Below are positions 8,051 through 16,241 of a stretch of 58,878 bases of DNA, piece after piece. The position numbers were made by a program, and so were the translations under genes. The stretch comes from Streptomyces katrae (GTDB lineage Bacteria > Actinomycetota > Actinomycetes > Streptomycetales > Streptomycetaceae): contig NZ_JNZY01000047.1 of assembly GCF_000717655.1 (NCBI RefSeq), positions 1-58,878 of the forward strand, read 5' to 3'. Numbering within the stretch: position 1 is the first letter of the stretch; each line of letters opens with the position of its first letter. The notes beneath the pieces were generated by a model, which was given only the letters and a program-made list of their open reading frames with translations, was not told the origin of the DNA and made no database searches.

Positions 8051-8950
8051 TCAGGCCGGCGGGGTGGCCTCGGCGAAGACCCTGGGCCAGGAGATCGGGT
8101 GGCCGTGGTCGTGGAGGCGGCCGAGGGAGGCCAGCACGGAGTCCACTTCGCTGCCGAGGGCGGTGCTGCGCGCGTCGGGTCCGCAGGGGTGGGCGCGGGG
8201 GAATCCGGCGGCTTCGAGGGTGCTCTGCGCGGCCGCGGGCGAGGGTGTCGCACGGGCCTGGTGCAGGAAGTGTCCGGCGGTGAGGGCCCGCTCACCGGGG
8301 CGGGGACCGAGCAGGTCGCCGGTCGTCGTGCAGATCAGGGTGAGGCCGGGCGCGTTGACGCGGCAGCTCTTGGCCACCCGGAGGAACCGCTTCTCGGAGG
8401 CGGCGCGGGCCTTGAGGGGTGCGTCTGCGGGGGCGAGCCGTCCGCGGGCGACGACGAGGCGCGCCGCATCGTCCAGGTCGAGCGCGCCGGCCAGGTAGGC
8501 CGCGGAGATCTCGCCCGCCGCGTGTCCCGCCACGGCCCGCGCCTGCATGCCCCAGGACTCCCACACCCGGAACAGGGCGACCTGGTAGGCGAACAGGGCG
8601 GGTTCGGCGAACGCGGTCTCCCGGATCAGGGCGGCGTCGACCCCCTCACGGGGGGCGAACACGACGGCGGCCAGCGGCAGGGGCAGCCAGAGGTCCAGAG
8701 CCTCGGCGACCTCGTTCCACGCGGCGGCGAAGGTGCGGAAGGTGCCGTAGAGGTCCCGGCCGAGGCCGGGCAGCAGCGGGCCGTGCGTGGTGAACAGGAC
8801 GGCCTGGTCCGCCGCCCCGCCCGCAGGTGCACCGGGCGCAGGGCCGGCCCGGCCGGCCGGGCGCGGAGCGGAGGAGGAGCGTCCCACGGCCCTCGGCGGC
8901 GCGGCACCCAGTCCTGCGAGCAGGCTGCCCGGGGAGCGCTCATCGGACAC
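8051..8950 (-). CDS. Acyltransferase-like protein with the catalytic Ser replaced by Ala
   Basis: 299 residues from GTG 8950 (a start at 9010 is also possible). It resembles a type I PKS acyltransferase domain: FAEPALFAYQVALFRVWESWG, then the nucleophile elbow, then ISAAYLAGALDLDDAARLV, and later ICTTTGDLL and the ALTAGHFL region. The elbow reads GHAAGE around residue 144 instead of GHSxGE; the codon is GCG. The usual small-subdomain segment with the catalytic His also looks shortened. It should not transfer acyl groups by the normal mechanism. It may be a scaffold, carrier-protein partner or relic. Its start overlaps the 34-residue reading frame upstream. Confidence 0.75.
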   Translation of the reverse strand: MSDERSPGSLLAGLGAAPPRAVGRSSSAPRPAGRAGPAPGAPAGGAADQAVLFTTHGPLLPGLGRDLYGTFRTFAAAWNEVAEALDLWLPLPLAAVVFAPREGVDAALIRETAFAEPALFAYQVALFRVWESWGMQARAVAGHAAGEISAAYLAGALDLDDAARLVVARGRLAPADAPLKARAASEKRFLRVAKSCRVNAPGLTLICTTTGDLLGPRPGERALTAGHFLHQARATPSPAAAQSTLEAAGFPRAHPCGPDARSTALGSEVDSVLASLGRLHDHGHPISWPRVFAEATPPA

Positions 8951-9044
8951 CGGGCACCGCCTCCGTGGTCGCGCGGCGGTCCTTCGGGGCAGGGCACTCG
9001 TCGGTGTCACCGTGCACGGTCCGCTTGTTGAGGAAGGTCACCAT
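8940..9044 (-). CDS. Possible 34-residue small peptide upstream of the AT-like gene
   Basis: ATG 9044 has GAGGAG at a good distance; the product starts MVTFLNKRTVHGDTDECPAP and ends in TGA 8940-8942, overlapping the GTG start of the AT-like gene in another frame. It is either a coupling leader or a small peptide; I do not recognise it. The ribosome site is the main support. Confidence 0.35.
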   Translation of the reverse strand: MVTFLNKRTVHGDTDECPAPKDRRATTEAVPGVR

Positions 9045-9143
9045 GGTCGTCTCCTCGGCTCTGCTCGGGGTGTGGGGCAGCGGGGTGCCGCCGCCCGGGG
9101 GTGACGACTGCTGTGCACACGGTCCGCGGTGGGGCTCAAGGAA

Positions 9144-9161
9144 TCTTCGAACGCCGCTCGA
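9144..9161 (-). promoter_or_regulatory. SARP box upstream of the AT-like gene
   Basis: On the minus strand TCGAGCG-gcgt-TCGAAGA, heptamers with 11-bp period, about 100 bp upstream of the small reading frame at 9044. It lies in the 232-bp gap after the condensation/thioesterase gene and implies a separate SARP-dependent promoter. Confidence 0.65.
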
Positions 9162-9276
9162 GAAATCCCGCAGGAACGGCACGGGGCCGACGGACCGGAG
9201 CGTGCCACGGCCGCGCGGCCGGACCGGGGCGCCGCTCCGCTCCGTGCGCCGACTGGCCCTTGGACACGCCCGGCGT

Positions 9277-11418
9277 TCAGCCGGGCTGGCCGGCCGCGGC
9301 CTCCAGGGTGCGCGCGAGGTCGCGCGCCGAGGCGGAACTCCCGTCCGCCGTGCCCGCGATGGCCACGAGCGGAGGCAGCCAGCCGTGGGCGGCGATGCGC
9401 TGCGCCACCTCGTACGCGACGCTCCCGCCTCCGGAGAAGCAGCCGAGGAGCAGCGGTTCGCCGGCCGCGAGCGCGGGTCGCACCGCGGCCAGGCAGGCCG
9501 CCGTATCGGCCGGCGCAGTGACCGTGGTGAGCGCTTCCGGGCCCGGATAGGCCTGTACGAGGGCGTCGTAGCAGGCCTCGGGCGCGGCGGGCGGCGGTAC
9601 GAGCAGGATCGTGCCGGCGTCGGGCCGCGCGGCGGCGCGCAGCGTGCGCAGTCCGCCGCCGGGCGGGACCGGGGCGGCCGCCACGGGCCCGGGCAGGGGC
9701 AGGCCGGCCAGGATCTGCAGGGCCTCCCCGACGCTGGTCGTGCCGTCGACGAGGCCCGGGAACTCGCGCAGCAGCCGCGCGGTGCGGGCGAGCACCGCGG
9801 CCGCTTCGGGATCCGCGATCCGGGTCCGGTCGTTGACCGCCGTCAGCACCAGGGCGCCCTCGGCGTCGTGGTACGCGCTGATGGCGATGGGCTGGGGCGT
9901 GTGCGGGCCCACGGCCTGCGGGAGGTCCACCCGGACGCCCTCGGCGTCGAGTTCGGTCCACAGCGGGTCCCGGCCGTCCGGGGCGGGCGGCGGGCCCTGT
10001 GGGGCCTCGAAGGCGACGATCGAGTCCGTGAGTTCGTCGGGGACGGCCCGTCCGCTCCACTGGTGGACCTGGCCCGCCGAGACCCATTCGTACGCGGCCG
10101 CGCCCAGGGCCCGGTCGCGCAGGTCGGCCAGCAGCCGCTCCATCGGGGCCGCGGGGTCCACGTCGACGTGGACGGGCAGCGCATTGCGCAGGGGGGCCGG
10201 GATGCTCGCGGCGCCCTCCAGCGCGATACCGCGGCCGGAGACGGCCATGCCGAACGCGACGGGCGCGGGTGCCGGGCCCGATCCGCCGTCCCGGTACAGC
10301 AGCAGCGCCCAGGCCGCGTGCAGCGCGGTGCTCTCGGTGGCGCCGAGCCCGGCGGCCCAGTCACGCAGCCGGGCGGCCTCGTACGGGGTCAGCCGCTGGT
10401 GCGCGAGCCCGTGGCCCCAGCGGGCCCCGTCGCCGGCCGGCAGCCCGGCCGCGGCCGGGCCGGGCAGGGTGCGGGAGCCCACCGGGGGCGTGGCGGCGGA
10501 CCAGAAGTCGCGGGGCGGGGCGAGGTCCTGGTCGCCCAGCCAGCGCAGGTGGTCGCGCACATCGGGGCGGCGCTCGCCGCCGGTGGTACGCCCCTCGGCC
10601 AGGTAGGCGCGGTAGAAGGCGCGCAGCAGCAGGCGCACGCTCCAGCCGTCCAGCATGGCGTGGTGGTAGGTGAGGACGATGCGGGTCGGGCCGGCGGGTC
10701 CGGCCTGTTCGTCCAGGAGCGCGATGCGCAGCAGCCCGGGCCGGTGCAGGTCGAAGGCGCGCAGCCGCTCGCTCACCAGCAGGGAGTGCCAGTCGGCGGA
10801 TCCGTGGTGGTGGCGGACGAGCTCCGGCGAGGCCTGCCGGTGCACGGCGACGCGTGGGGCGGTCCCGGGGCCGTCCGTGCGGGCGCGGTCGGTGAACGCG
10901 GCCCGCAGCACCGGCTCCTGCAGGAAGACGGCCTGCCAGGCGGCGTGGAACCGCCCGGTGTCCAGCGGCCCGTACCAGCGCCAGTGCAGCTGCTCGACGT
11001 GCAGGCCGGCGCCGGGCCGGCCGGTCAGGACGTCGAGGAGCACGTCGCGCTGGCGCGCGCTCGCGGGGAGTCCTCCCGCCGGGTGTACGGCCGCGCTGTC
11101 GAAGGGGCCGGGTGTGGCCTGCCCGCCGGATTGTTCCGGGGCCGGGCCCTCCCACGCGGTCCGCAGCGCCTTCGCCTGCGCGGGCGTCTGCCGCGGCCGG
11201 GATCCGGGGGCGGTCAGCAGATCGGCCACCGTGCCGGCCGGGGAGTGCTGCGGGGGCAGGTGCAGGGTGTGGTGCGTCGCCGTGTGGCGGCGCAGGGTGG
11301 GGGTGCCCGCAGGCAGCGCGGTGAGGGCCGCCGCGAGGGCGTCCTGATCGAGGGGACCGCGCAGGTCCAGCGCCGGGGCGAAGCCGGGCGCGATGACCAC
11401 GGTCATGGAGACGCTCAT
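9277..11418 (-). CDS. NRPS-like condensation domain fused to a truncated thioesterase
   Basis: 713 residues. An NRPS-type condensation domain spans roughly residues 115-550, with the active-site motif HHAMLDGW (His252-His253, Asp257) intact. Residues about 590-713 look like the first half of a type I/II thioesterase, with nucleophile GCFSGGG (Ser near 662). The protein then ends before the usual catalytic His, so the TE half is probably inactive alone. There is no adenylation or carrier domain. ATG 11418 follows GGGGGAG. Such stand-alone C domains make amide or ester bonds between carrier-bound acyl groups and a nucleophile; the tandem-ACP protein is a candidate donor. The partners are inferred. 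Confidence 0.82.
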   Translation of the reverse strand: MSVSMTVVIAPGFAPALDLRGPLDQDALAAALTALPAGTPTLRRHTATHHTLHLPPQHSPAGTVADLLTAPGSRPRQTPAQAKALRTAWEGPAPEQSGGQATPGPFDSAAVHPAGGLPASARQRDVLLDVLTGRPGAGLHVEQLHWRWYGPLDTGRFHAAWQAVFLQEPVLRAAFTDRARTDGPGTAPRVAVHRQASPELVRHHHGSADWHSLLVSERLRAFDLHRPGLLRIALLDEQAGPAGPTRIVLTYHHAMLDGWSVRLLLRAFYRAYLAEGRTTGGERRPDVRDHLRWLGDQDLAPPRDFWSAATPPVGSRTLPGPAAAGLPAGDGARWGHGLAHQRLTPYEAARLRDWAAGLGATESTALHAAWALLLYRDGGSGPAPAPVAFGMAVSGRGIALEGAASIPAPLRNALPVHVDVDPAAPMERLLADLRDRALGAAAYEWVSAGQVHQWSGRAVPDELTDSIVAFEAPQGPPPAPDGRDPLWTELDAEGVRVDLPQAVGPHTPQPIAISAYHDAEGALVLTAVNDRTRIADPEAAAVLARTARLLREFPGLVDGTTSVGEALQILAGLPLPGPVAAAPVPPGGGLRTLRAAARPDAGTILLVPPPAAPEACYDALVQAYPGPEALTTVTAPADTAACLAAVRPALAAGEPLLLGCFSGGGSVAYEVAQRIAAHGWLPPLVAIAGTADGSSASARDLARTLEAAAGQPG

Positions 11419-11556
11419 CCACTCCCCCTCGTCTCGGCGGCGCTCGCCGGGCGGCGTCACAGTTCAAAGGGGTCGAGTATGCGTGGCACGCCCACGTTTC
11501 GCTGACGCGCCGCTGACACGCCGCCGGAGTCCCGCCGGAGCACCGCGGGCAGGCGG

Positions 11557-12513
11557 CTACAGCGTGCGGATGGCTGTCTCCGCGTACCGCTTGGCGAGGT
11601 TGAGGGTGGCGGTGCTGTTGCGGCCGAGCGCCTCGCGTACGTACGTCCTGGCCTGCGCGAGGTCGGCGCCGGGGCCCAGGACCGGCTCGACGGCCTCCTC
11701 CCGCAGCAGCACGCTGTGCTGGGAGACGGCGGTGACCCCGGTCTCGTCGGGGATCAGCGACCACTCGCCGGTGTGCGCGGTCATCAGGGCCGGGGTCGCG
11801 GTCTGCTTGTAGACGATGCGGCCCGCGTGCGGGAAGCACACCCGTACGGACTCCGTGGTGTGCACCGCTCCGTCGGAGGTCACGGTGTCCATGCTCAGCA
11901 GCTGGACACCGGGCTCGTCCTCGGTGACGACGACGCGGGAGACGTGGGGGACGCGCTCCGGCCAGTCGGCGACCCCGTAGAGGAACTGGTAGACCAAGTC
12001 GGCCGGCCCGTCGATGCGTACGGAGTCCTCGAAGGACAGCATCAGGCCGTCGAGCCTGGTCCAGCGCTCCGCGGCCTCCTTCAGCTGCGCCAGCTCGGCG
12101 CGGCTGTTGGTGTCGGTGGCCTCCTTGGTCCAGGCGACGTCCGCGGGCCGGTCGCCGGCGACCGCGAAGTCGTGGAGCAGCGTCAGCCGCGAACGGTCGG
12201 TGCCCCGCGGCTCCACGATCCAGCTGCCGCCCATCGCGACGACGGGGGCGGCGGGGACCTCCTGGCGGAAGTCGATCCGCAGCCGGGGGGCGTCCAGGGT
12301 GCGGCGCGAGAGCCAGGACCTGACGCTCCCGTTCGCGGTGACCCACATGTGGAAACGGTCCCGGGAGCCGTCGAAGTCGAGCCGTTCGACGTGGATGCTG
12401 GGCGGAATGAACAGCGGCCACTGCGTCGTGTCCGCGATCAGACCGTAGACCACGCCCGCGGGCGCGTTCACATCCACGGCATAGGACGTCCGGTGCACTT
12501 GCTGGACAGACAT
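11557..12513 (-). CDS. Didomain aromatase/cyclase (first copy)
   Basis: 318 residues made of two START/Bet v1-like halves. The N-half is APAGVVYGLIADTTQWPLF and the C-half GPADLVYQFLYGVADWPERVPH. This is the layout of the didomain aromatase/cyclases that close and aromatise the first ring of C9-reduced type II polyketides. It is clearly paralogous to the next gene (12591-13550), sharing ATDTNSRAELA, HTTESVRVCFP and ALGRNSTAT. ATG 12513 follows GGGAAGGG. It is part of the minus-strand PKS operon, with a possible internal SARP box at 12559-12576. Confidence 0.92.
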   Translation of the reverse strand: MSVQQVHRTSYAVDVNAPAGVVYGLIADTTQWPLFIPPSIHVERLDFDGSRDRFHMWVTANGSVRSWLSRRTLDAPRLRIDFRQEVPAAPVVAMGGSWIVEPRGTDRSRLTLLHDFAVAGDRPADVAWTKEATDTNSRAELAQLKEAAERWTRLDGLMLSFEDSVRIDGPADLVYQFLYGVADWPERVPHVSRVVVTEDEPGVQLLSMDTVTSDGAVHTTESVRVCFPHAGRIVYKQTATPALMTAHTGEWSLIPDETGVTAVSQHSVLLREEAVEPVLGPGADLAQARTYVREALGRNSTATLNLAKRYAETAIRTL

Positions 12514-12558
12514 CACCACACCCTTCCCTCACGCTTGGGTACAGAGTCTGTCCGCGAC

Positions 12559-12576
12559 CGCCGGAGTCCGGCTCGA
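12559..12576 (-). promoter_or_regulatory. Possible SARP box between the two aromatase/cyclase genes (weak)
   Basis: On the minus strand TCGAGCC-ggac-TCCGGCG with 11-bp period, in the 77-bp gap between the aromatase genes. Only the first heptamer is strong. It could drive an internal promoter for the downstream genes. Confidence 0.35.
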
Positions 12577-12590
12577 GAGAGCCTGGAGGC

Positions 12591-13550
12591 TCAGCTCGCG
12601 AGCGCCGACTCCGCGTGCTGCTTGGCGTACGTCATGGTCGCGGTGCTGTTGCGGCCCAGCGCCTGGCGGACGTACCTGCGGGCCGCCGCGAGATCGGCGG
12701 CGGCGCCCAGCACCTGGGTGACGGCCTCCTCGCGCAGCACGACGCTGTGCTGCGAGGTGACCGTCGAGCCGTAGGCGCCGCCGGTGACCGTCCACACGCC
12801 GGTGTGCGCCGACATCAGCGCCGGGGTGCGGGTCTGCTTGTAGACGATGCGGCCGACCGCCGGGAAGCACACCCGCACCGATTCGGTGGTGTGCGCGGAG
12901 CCGTCGGCGGTGAGCGTGTCCATGGCCATGACCTGGACGCCGGGCAGCTCCGCGGGCTCGGTGAGCTCCAGCCGCGAAACGTGCGGCAGCAGCTCCGGCC
13001 ACTGCTCGGCCCGCTCCAGGAACGCGTAGACCAGCTCCGGCGGGGCGTCCACGTCGACGCGGTCCTCGAAGGACATGACGAGCTCGTCGAGCTTGCCCCA
13101 GCGCTCGCCCAGCTGCGCCAGGTTCGCCAGCTCCGCACGGCTGTTGGTGTCGGTGGCGCGCTCGACCCACTCCACGTCCTGCGCCCGGTCGCCCTCGACC
13201 GAGAAGTCGTGCAGCAGCGTCAGCTTCGAGCGGTCGGCGCCCAGCGGCTCGACGATCCAGGTGCCGGTCATCGCCGACAGCGGGGCCGCGGGGATCTCCT
13301 GGCGGAACTCGATGCGCCGCGCTGCCGCGTCGAGCACACGGCGCGAGGTCCAGGACTTGACCTGGCCGTTCGCCGTCGCCCACATCCGCAGCCGCTCCTG
13401 CACGCCGTCGAACGCGAGGCGTTCCACGTGCACGTTGGGCGGGAAGTACAGCGGCCACTGCACGGCGTCCGCGATCATTCCGTAGACCAGGCCCGCGGGG
13501 GCGGCCACCTCGGTCTCGTGCACGGTACGGTGCACCCGCTCGGCCGCCAT
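12591..13550 (-). CDS. Didomain aromatase/cyclase (second copy)
   Basis: 319 residues, same two-half fold as its neighbour (APAGLVYGMIADAVQWPLYF; APPELVYAFLERAEQWPELLPH). Its ATG overlaps the ketoreductase stop by one base (TGATG), so translation is coupled to the enzyme that makes its substrate. That makes this copy the better candidate for first-ring aromatisation; the other may act on a later ring or be redundant. Confidence 0.92.
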   Translation of the reverse strand: MAAERVHRTVHETEVAAPAGLVYGMIADAVQWPLYFPPNVHVERLAFDGVQERLRMWATANGQVKSWTSRRVLDAAARRIEFRQEIPAAPLSAMTGTWIVEPLGADRSKLTLLHDFSVEGDRAQDVEWVERATDTNSRAELANLAQLGERWGKLDELVMSFEDRVDVDAPPELVYAFLERAEQWPELLPHVSRLELTEPAELPGVQVMAMDTLTADGSAHTTESVRVCFPAVGRIVYKQTRTPALMSAHTGVWTVTGGAYGSTVTSQHSVVLREEAVTQVLGAAADLAAARRYVRQALGRNSTATMTYAKQHAESALAS

Positions 13551-14368
13551 CAGAAGTTCCCCAGTCCGCCGCAGACGTTCAGCGCCTGCGCGGTGACGGA
13601 CGCGGCGAGGTCCGTGGTCAGGTAGCCGACCATGGCCGCCACCTCCTCCGGGGTCGCGTAGCGCCCCAGCGGGATCTTCGCCTCGAACTGCTCCTGCACG
13701 TCCTCGGTCGTGGTGTCCCAGGCCGCCGCGTAGCCGGCCCGAACGCGCTGCGCCATCGGCGTCTCCACGTAGCCGGGGCACACCGCGTTGACCGTGATCC
13801 CGGCCGGGGCCAGCTCCTTGCCGAGGGCCTTGGTGAAGCCGACGACGGCGTGCTTCGACGCCGAGTACGGGGCGCCGAGCAGGACGCCCTGCTTGCCCGC
13901 CGTGGAGGCGATGTTGATGATCCGGCCGTAGGGGGCCCCGGCCAGGCCGCCGTTCTTGAGCACCTCCCGGGTCAGCAGGAAGACGCTGTTCAGGTTGGTG
14001 TCGATGACGTCGTACCAGAGCTCGTCGCTGATGTCGGCGGTCGGACCGCCGCCGCTGCGCCCGGCGTTGTTGACGAGGACGGAGATCGGGCCGAACTCGG
14101 CGACGGCGGCGGCCACCAGCTCCGCGATCGCCTCGCGGGAGCGGACGTCGGCGGCCAGACCCGAGACCTCGAGGCCCTCGGCGCGCAGCTCCTCGACGGT
14201 CTGCCTGACGGTTTCCGCGGTCCGCGCGCACAGGAACACCCGGTGCCCGCGCCGGCCCAGGTCGCGTACGACCGCCAGGCCGATGCCGCTCGTGCCGCCG
14301 GTGACCAGGGCGACCGGCTTCTGCGGCGCCGCCTGCGGCTGCGCTGACGGTGTGGTCGGTGTGTTCAA
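13550..14368 (-). CDS. Type II PKS C9-type ketoreductase (SDR)
   Basis: 272 residues, close in layout to ActIII-type ketoreductases: TGGTSGIGLAVVRDLGRRG, VNNAGRSGGGPTADI, catalytic Ser in IINIASTAGK, YSASK and CPGYVETPMAQRVR. It reduces one ketone of the nascent polyketide, setting the first-ring cyclisation. I choose TTG 14368 as start: GGAGGGG lies 5 bases upstream and the TTG overlaps the preceding TGA (TTGA), the usual coupling arrangement. It is followed directly by aromatase/cyclase copy 2. Confidence 0.92.
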   Translation of the reverse strand: MNTPTTPSAQPQAAPQKPVALVTGGTSGIGLAVVRDLGRRGHRVFLCARTAETVRQTVEELRAEGLEVSGLAADVRSREAIAELVAAAVAEFGPISVLVNNAGRSGGGPTADISDELWYDVIDTNLNSVFLLTREVLKNGGLAGAPYGRIINIASTAGKQGVLLGAPYSASKHAVVGFTKALGKELAPAGITVNAVCPGYVETPMAQRVRAGYAAAWDTTTEDVQEQFEAKIPLGRYATPEEVAAMVGYLTTDLAASVTAQALNVCGGLGNF

Positions 14369-16182
14369 CGTGTCCCCTCCAGTACCCGTGGTGAGGTCTC
14401 GACCGTGTCGCGGAGCTCTGGAGACGTGGTGGAAGCAGGGTCGAGGAGCGGTACGGACGAGCGGGTTCCGTAGGACGCGCCGACTGTCCCGGCCGCCGCC
14501 TGCGGTGCGGACACCCGGGGTGCGCGCACCGCTTCGCGGATCACGTCGGGCAGCGCGGCGGGCGCGCCCAGCGGTGCGAGGGCCCGCGCGAGCCCGCGCC
14601 GGGTCAGCTCCGTGCCGCTCGCGGCGATGTAGCCGTCGGGCCGGATCAGCACCCAGCCGCCCGGCCCGAGGTCCAGCGAGCGCCGCAGCAGCCCGTTCGG
14701 GTCGGGCAGCGGGGCGGGACCGCCGCCGAGGCCGTCGCCCGCGGTCCGTACCGACAGCCACGCGCCGTGTGCGGCCGCGGCGGCCGCCGCGACCCGTCCC
14801 GCCTCGCCGGGCTCTTCGTGCGCCGCCCACACCAGGGACCAGCGGGTGTCGCGCAGTTCGGCGCGCAGCGCCTCGGAGCCGGGGTCGTCCGGGTGGCGGC
14901 CGGCCGCAGCGGCGGCGCGCGAGCCGGCAGGCACTGCCATGAGCGGGTCGGCCGTGGTCAGTGGGGACTCGGGGTAGGACAGCAGCAGCCCGGACATGCC
15001 GCCGAGCACCTTGCGCTGGATGGCCCGGCGCAGCGGCCCGATGTTGCGTACGAAGGTGAAGGCGATCGGCAGCCCCACACCGGCCATGGTGTTCTTGAAC
15101 TGCACCAGGAAGGTGGCCTTGCGGACGGAGCCCAGCAGCTTCTTGCCGATGGGGACGCGCTCCTGCCCGTACGTGGCGAGCAGTTCGCGGCCCGCCTGCC
15201 CCAGGGCGGCCATGGCGAGCTTCCAGGCGAGGTTGTAGGCCTCCTGGATGCCGGTGTTCATGCCCTGTCCGGAGGCGGGGCTGTGCACGTGGGCGGCGTC
15301 GCCCGCCACGAAGCAGCGGCCGTCGTGCATGCGGGGCACCATGCGCTGCTGGAAGGTGAAGACGGAGGTCCAGTCGGGTTCGGCGACCTGCACCGGGCGG
15401 CCGAGCCCCGTGCTGAGCTTCTCCGAGAACCGCTCCGCGGCCTCGCGCGGGGACTCCGGCCGGCCGGCGGGGGCGGTGTCGAGCAGCCGCCAGTACCCCT
15501 CGCGCTGGTACGGGACCATCATCATGGCCTGGCTGCCGGTGTGGGCCCAGTAGATGGTGTCCGGCGGCAGGTCGAGGGAGACCGCCGCGTCGGCCAGCGC
15601 CCAGGTCTCGCTGGACTCGCCGAGCAGCGGGAGCCCGAGCTTCTTGCGCACCGTGCTGTGGCCGCCGTCGCAGCCGACCAGCCAGGGCACCTCGTACTCC
15701 TCGGTGGAGCCGTCGGCATGCTCGAGGCGGGCGCGTACGGTGTCCCGGTCCTGCTCGAGGGAGGTCAGGCGCACGCCCCATTCGACGCGGACGCCGAGCC
15801 GTGCGACGGCCTCGCGGAGCACTTCCTCCGTCTCGGTCTGGCCGATGACGAGGGTGAACGGGAACCGGGTGGGCATCGAGCGGTAGTCCGCCTCGAGCCG
15901 GACCAGGCGCCGGCCGCGCGCGAACATCGTGAAGGCCCTGTTCCTGCGGCCGCGGGCGAGCAGCCCGTCCACGAGGCCCATCTGGTCGAACGTCTCGAGC
16001 GTCCGCGGGTGGACGGCCACCGCCCGGCTGGTGGGGGCCGGGCCGGGGGCGCCGTCCACGACGCGCACGCGCAGTCCTCGGCGGGCCAGTTCATGGGCGG
16101 CGGTCAGGCCCACGGGGCCCGCGCCCACCACGAGCACGCGGGGGGACCCGGCCGTGGGGGATGTACCGGCGTTGGTCGCCAC
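14365..16182 (-). CDS. FAD-dependent aromatic hydroxylase (PgaE/RdmE-like)
   Basis: 605 residues. Class A flavin monooxygenase with the FAD dinucleotide fold VVGAGPVGLTAAHELARRG, the second motif LVGCDGGHSTVRKKLG and GDAAHVHSPASGQGMNTGIQ. The C-terminal thioredoxin-like domain (LGPGGWVLIRPDGYIAAS) is typical of polyketide hydroxylases, which oxygenate angucyclines and anthracyclines. GTG 16182 has GAGGAG upstream. Translationally coupled to the ketoreductase. It is the only intact enzyme of this type here; a second one (18617-19885) is broken. Confidence 0.92.
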   Translation of the reverse strand: MATNAGTSPTAGSPRVLVVGAGPVGLTAAHELARRGLRVRVVDGAPGPAPTSRAVAVHPRTLETFDQMGLVDGLLARGRRNRAFTMFARGRRLVRLEADYRSMPTRFPFTLVIGQTETEEVLREAVARLGVRVEWGVRLTSLEQDRDTVRARLEHADGSTEEYEVPWLVGCDGGHSTVRKKLGLPLLGESSETWALADAAVSLDLPPDTIYWAHTGSQAMMMVPYQREGYWRLLDTAPAGRPESPREAAERFSEKLSTGLGRPVQVAEPDWTSVFTFQQRMVPRMHDGRCFVAGDAAHVHSPASGQGMNTGIQEAYNLAWKLAMAALGQAGRELLATYGQERVPIGKKLLGSVRKATFLVQFKNTMAGVGLPIAFTFVRNIGPLRRAIQRKVLGGMSGLLLSYPESPLTTADPLMAVPAGSRAAAAAGRHPDDPGSEALRAELRDTRWSLVWAAHEEPGEAGRVAAAAAAAHGAWLSVRTAGDGLGGGPAPLPDPNGLLRRSLDLGPGGWVLIRPDGYIAASGTELTRRGLARALAPLGAPAALPDVIREAVRAPRVSAPQAAAGTVGASYGTRSSVPLLDPASTTSPELRDTVETSPRVLEGTR

Positions 16183-16241
16183 AGTGGTCGCTCCTCTGGT
16201 CGTACGGGATGTGGTGCGCGGGCCGTGCGGGCGGGGCGGTC

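Noticed and set aside
8827..11505. 892-residue plus-strand open frame
   Set aside because: Antisense shadow of the condensation/thioesterase gene; Gly/Arg-rich without domains.
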